Below, one piece after another: positions 63,350 through 64,000 of a stretch of DNA of 64,000 nt. The translations under genes and the position numbers were made by a program. Source of the stretch: Kriegella sp963975415 (lineage in GTDB: Bacteria; Bacteroidota; Bacteroidia; Flavobacteriales; Flavobacteriaceae); contig NZ_CAXBGN010000004.1 of assembly GCF_963975415.1 (NCBI RefSeq), positions 124,001-188,000 of the forward strand, in the 5' to 3' direction. Position 1 is the stretch's first letter. The number at the start of each line of letters is the position of its first letter. The notes beneath the pieces are model-generated. The model searched no databases. It saw only the letters and a program-made list of their open reading frames with translations, and had not been told where the DNA came from.

Positions 63350-64000
63350 AAATAGCTTCGTAAAGCGGAAGTACTTTCAAAATATCAAATTTCAGGGATG
63401 TTTGATAAGCATTTTCCTTAAACTTTTCCAACACGTCATCGTCTCCCAAGATGCGCATGGCATTATCGGCCATCTCATCGATGTTGCCTACGTCACTTAA
63501 AAAACCTGTAACCCCCTGTTCATTGACTTCAGGAACTCCACCAGTATTGCTCGATATAACTGGAACCCTATTAGCCATTGCCTCTAAAGCCGCCAACCCA
63601 AAGCTCTCAGATTCGGAAGGAAGTAAAAAAAGATCGGAAAAGCACAATATACGGTCGATCTCATTACTATTACCTAAAAAGATTACTTTTTCAGAAATTC
63701 CCAACTTGTCACACAATTCCTCCGCTCCAGACTTTTCAGGACCTTCGCCGACCATTATCAACTTAGAGGACACTTTTCGCTGAATCTTTTCAAATATTCT
63801 AATCACATCGGGTATACGCTTAACCTTTCGAAAATTGCTAATATGCGTAATAATTCGCTCATCATCATTGGCCATTATAGACCGTTGACAATCGGTAAAA
63901 GAATCTTTATATTTATTTTTTTCAATAAAATTAGGCACCACTTCAATCTCTTTTTCGATGGCAAACAATTCTAACGTTCTTTGTTTTAGACTCTCGGAAA
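63306..64000 (-). CDS. bshA: BshA-like N-acetyl-glucosaminyl L-malate synthase, C-terminal part
   Basis: Open reading frame of about 230 residues reaching the right edge; the start lies outside. SESLKQRT..., then KEIEVVPNFIE, a GT4 C-terminal domain with SNFRKVKRI, MVGEGPE and E-x7-E in ESFGLAALE. The RRIPNFI/EVVPNFIE motif pair is characteristic of BshA, the first enzyme of bacillithiol synthesis, widely conserved in Flavobacteriaceae. Its stop overlaps the start of the small lipoprotein gene by 44 bp. Confidence 0.85.
   Translation of the reverse strand, partial: SESLKQRTLELFAIEKEIEVVPNFIEKNKYKDSFTDCQRSIMANDDERIITHISNFRKVKRIPDVIRIFEKIQRKVSSKLIMVGEGPEKSGAEELCDKLGISEKVIFLGNSNEIDRILCFSDLFLLPSESESFGLAALEAMANRVPVISSNTGGVPEVNEQGVTGFLSDVGNIDEMADNAMRILGDDDVLEKFKENAYQTSLKFDILKVLPLYEAIYEKAYKGRFKESYS

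Noticed and set aside
1..64000. CRISPR arrays, tRNA or rRNA genes, insertion sequences, prophage
   Set aside because: None of the expected repeats, conserved loops, transposase or phage motifs were seen on either strand while reading.

Overview
The window is chromosomal DNA of a Bacteroidota bacterium, most likely a marine member of the Flavobacteriaceae. Evidence: low G+C, genes without strong Shine-Dalgarno sites, a type IX secretion (T9SS) C-terminal signal, lipoproteins with acidic residues after the lipidated Cys, a bshA (bacillithiol) gene, TAnnTTTG-like promoter boxes, and many non-ATG starts. Genus was not determined. No tRNA, rRNA, CRISPR array, insertion sequence or phage gene was seen.

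Almost the whole window (1 to about 61,000) is one large exopolysaccharide/capsule superlocus. Left end, minus strand (1-4935): an aminotransferase, a CapD/PglF-type dehydratase, the Wza export lipoprotein and Wzc (cut by the edge). Next, 5484-10658 encodes a 1724-residue T9SS-secreted copper-radical (galactose-oxidase-like) enzyme with all expected active-site residues. Two tandem pectate-lyase-like surface lipoproteins follow on the minus strand (10757-15045). From 15626 to 35792 lies a plus-strand biosynthetic block: UDP-uronic-acid and UDP-HexNAc-uronic-acid enzymes, a MurJ/Wzx-like flippase, a Wzy polymerase, five GT4 glycosyltransferases, two ATP-grasp proteins, an AsnB-like amidotransferase, a PglC-type phosphoglycosyl transferase and a FemAB/GNAT protein. 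From 36191 to 42363 are two more beta-helix surface lipoproteins around a PIG-L deacetylase. From 42397 to 61021 is a second biosynthetic block: GDP-L-fucose genes, a second Wzx and Wzy, more glycosyltransferases, two acyltransferases, WecB, a WbuB-like transferase, a DMFase-like protein and a second, WcaJ-like initiating transferase. The right end holds housekeeping-type genes: ompA-like, a small lipoprotein and a bshA fragment.

The parts suggest at least two Wzx/Wzy-type polysaccharides, rich in uronic acid, N-acetylhexosamine and fucose, possibly amide- or amino-acid-decorated, that share the Wza/Wzc exporter seen here. The most unusual feature is a family of four lipoproteins (12631, 15045, 36191 and 40132 are their start positions). 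All share one N-terminal module: lipid Cys, acidic export signal, a D-x-D-L-L motif, and an Ig/cadherin-like 'VLSND' fold whose middle loop carries a long, sequence-unrelated acidic or Pro/Thr/Glu insertion. They carry two different beta-helix domains. All four also share an upstream array of G-Y-A-N-Y-T-C-A-T-C-G-A boxes, mostly spaced 20-21 bp as direct repeats. In three genes the array sits at nearly the same distance from the start codon. This looks like a LytTR/AlgR-type operator and implies a coregulated set of surface enzymes acting on the polysaccharide made by the locus.
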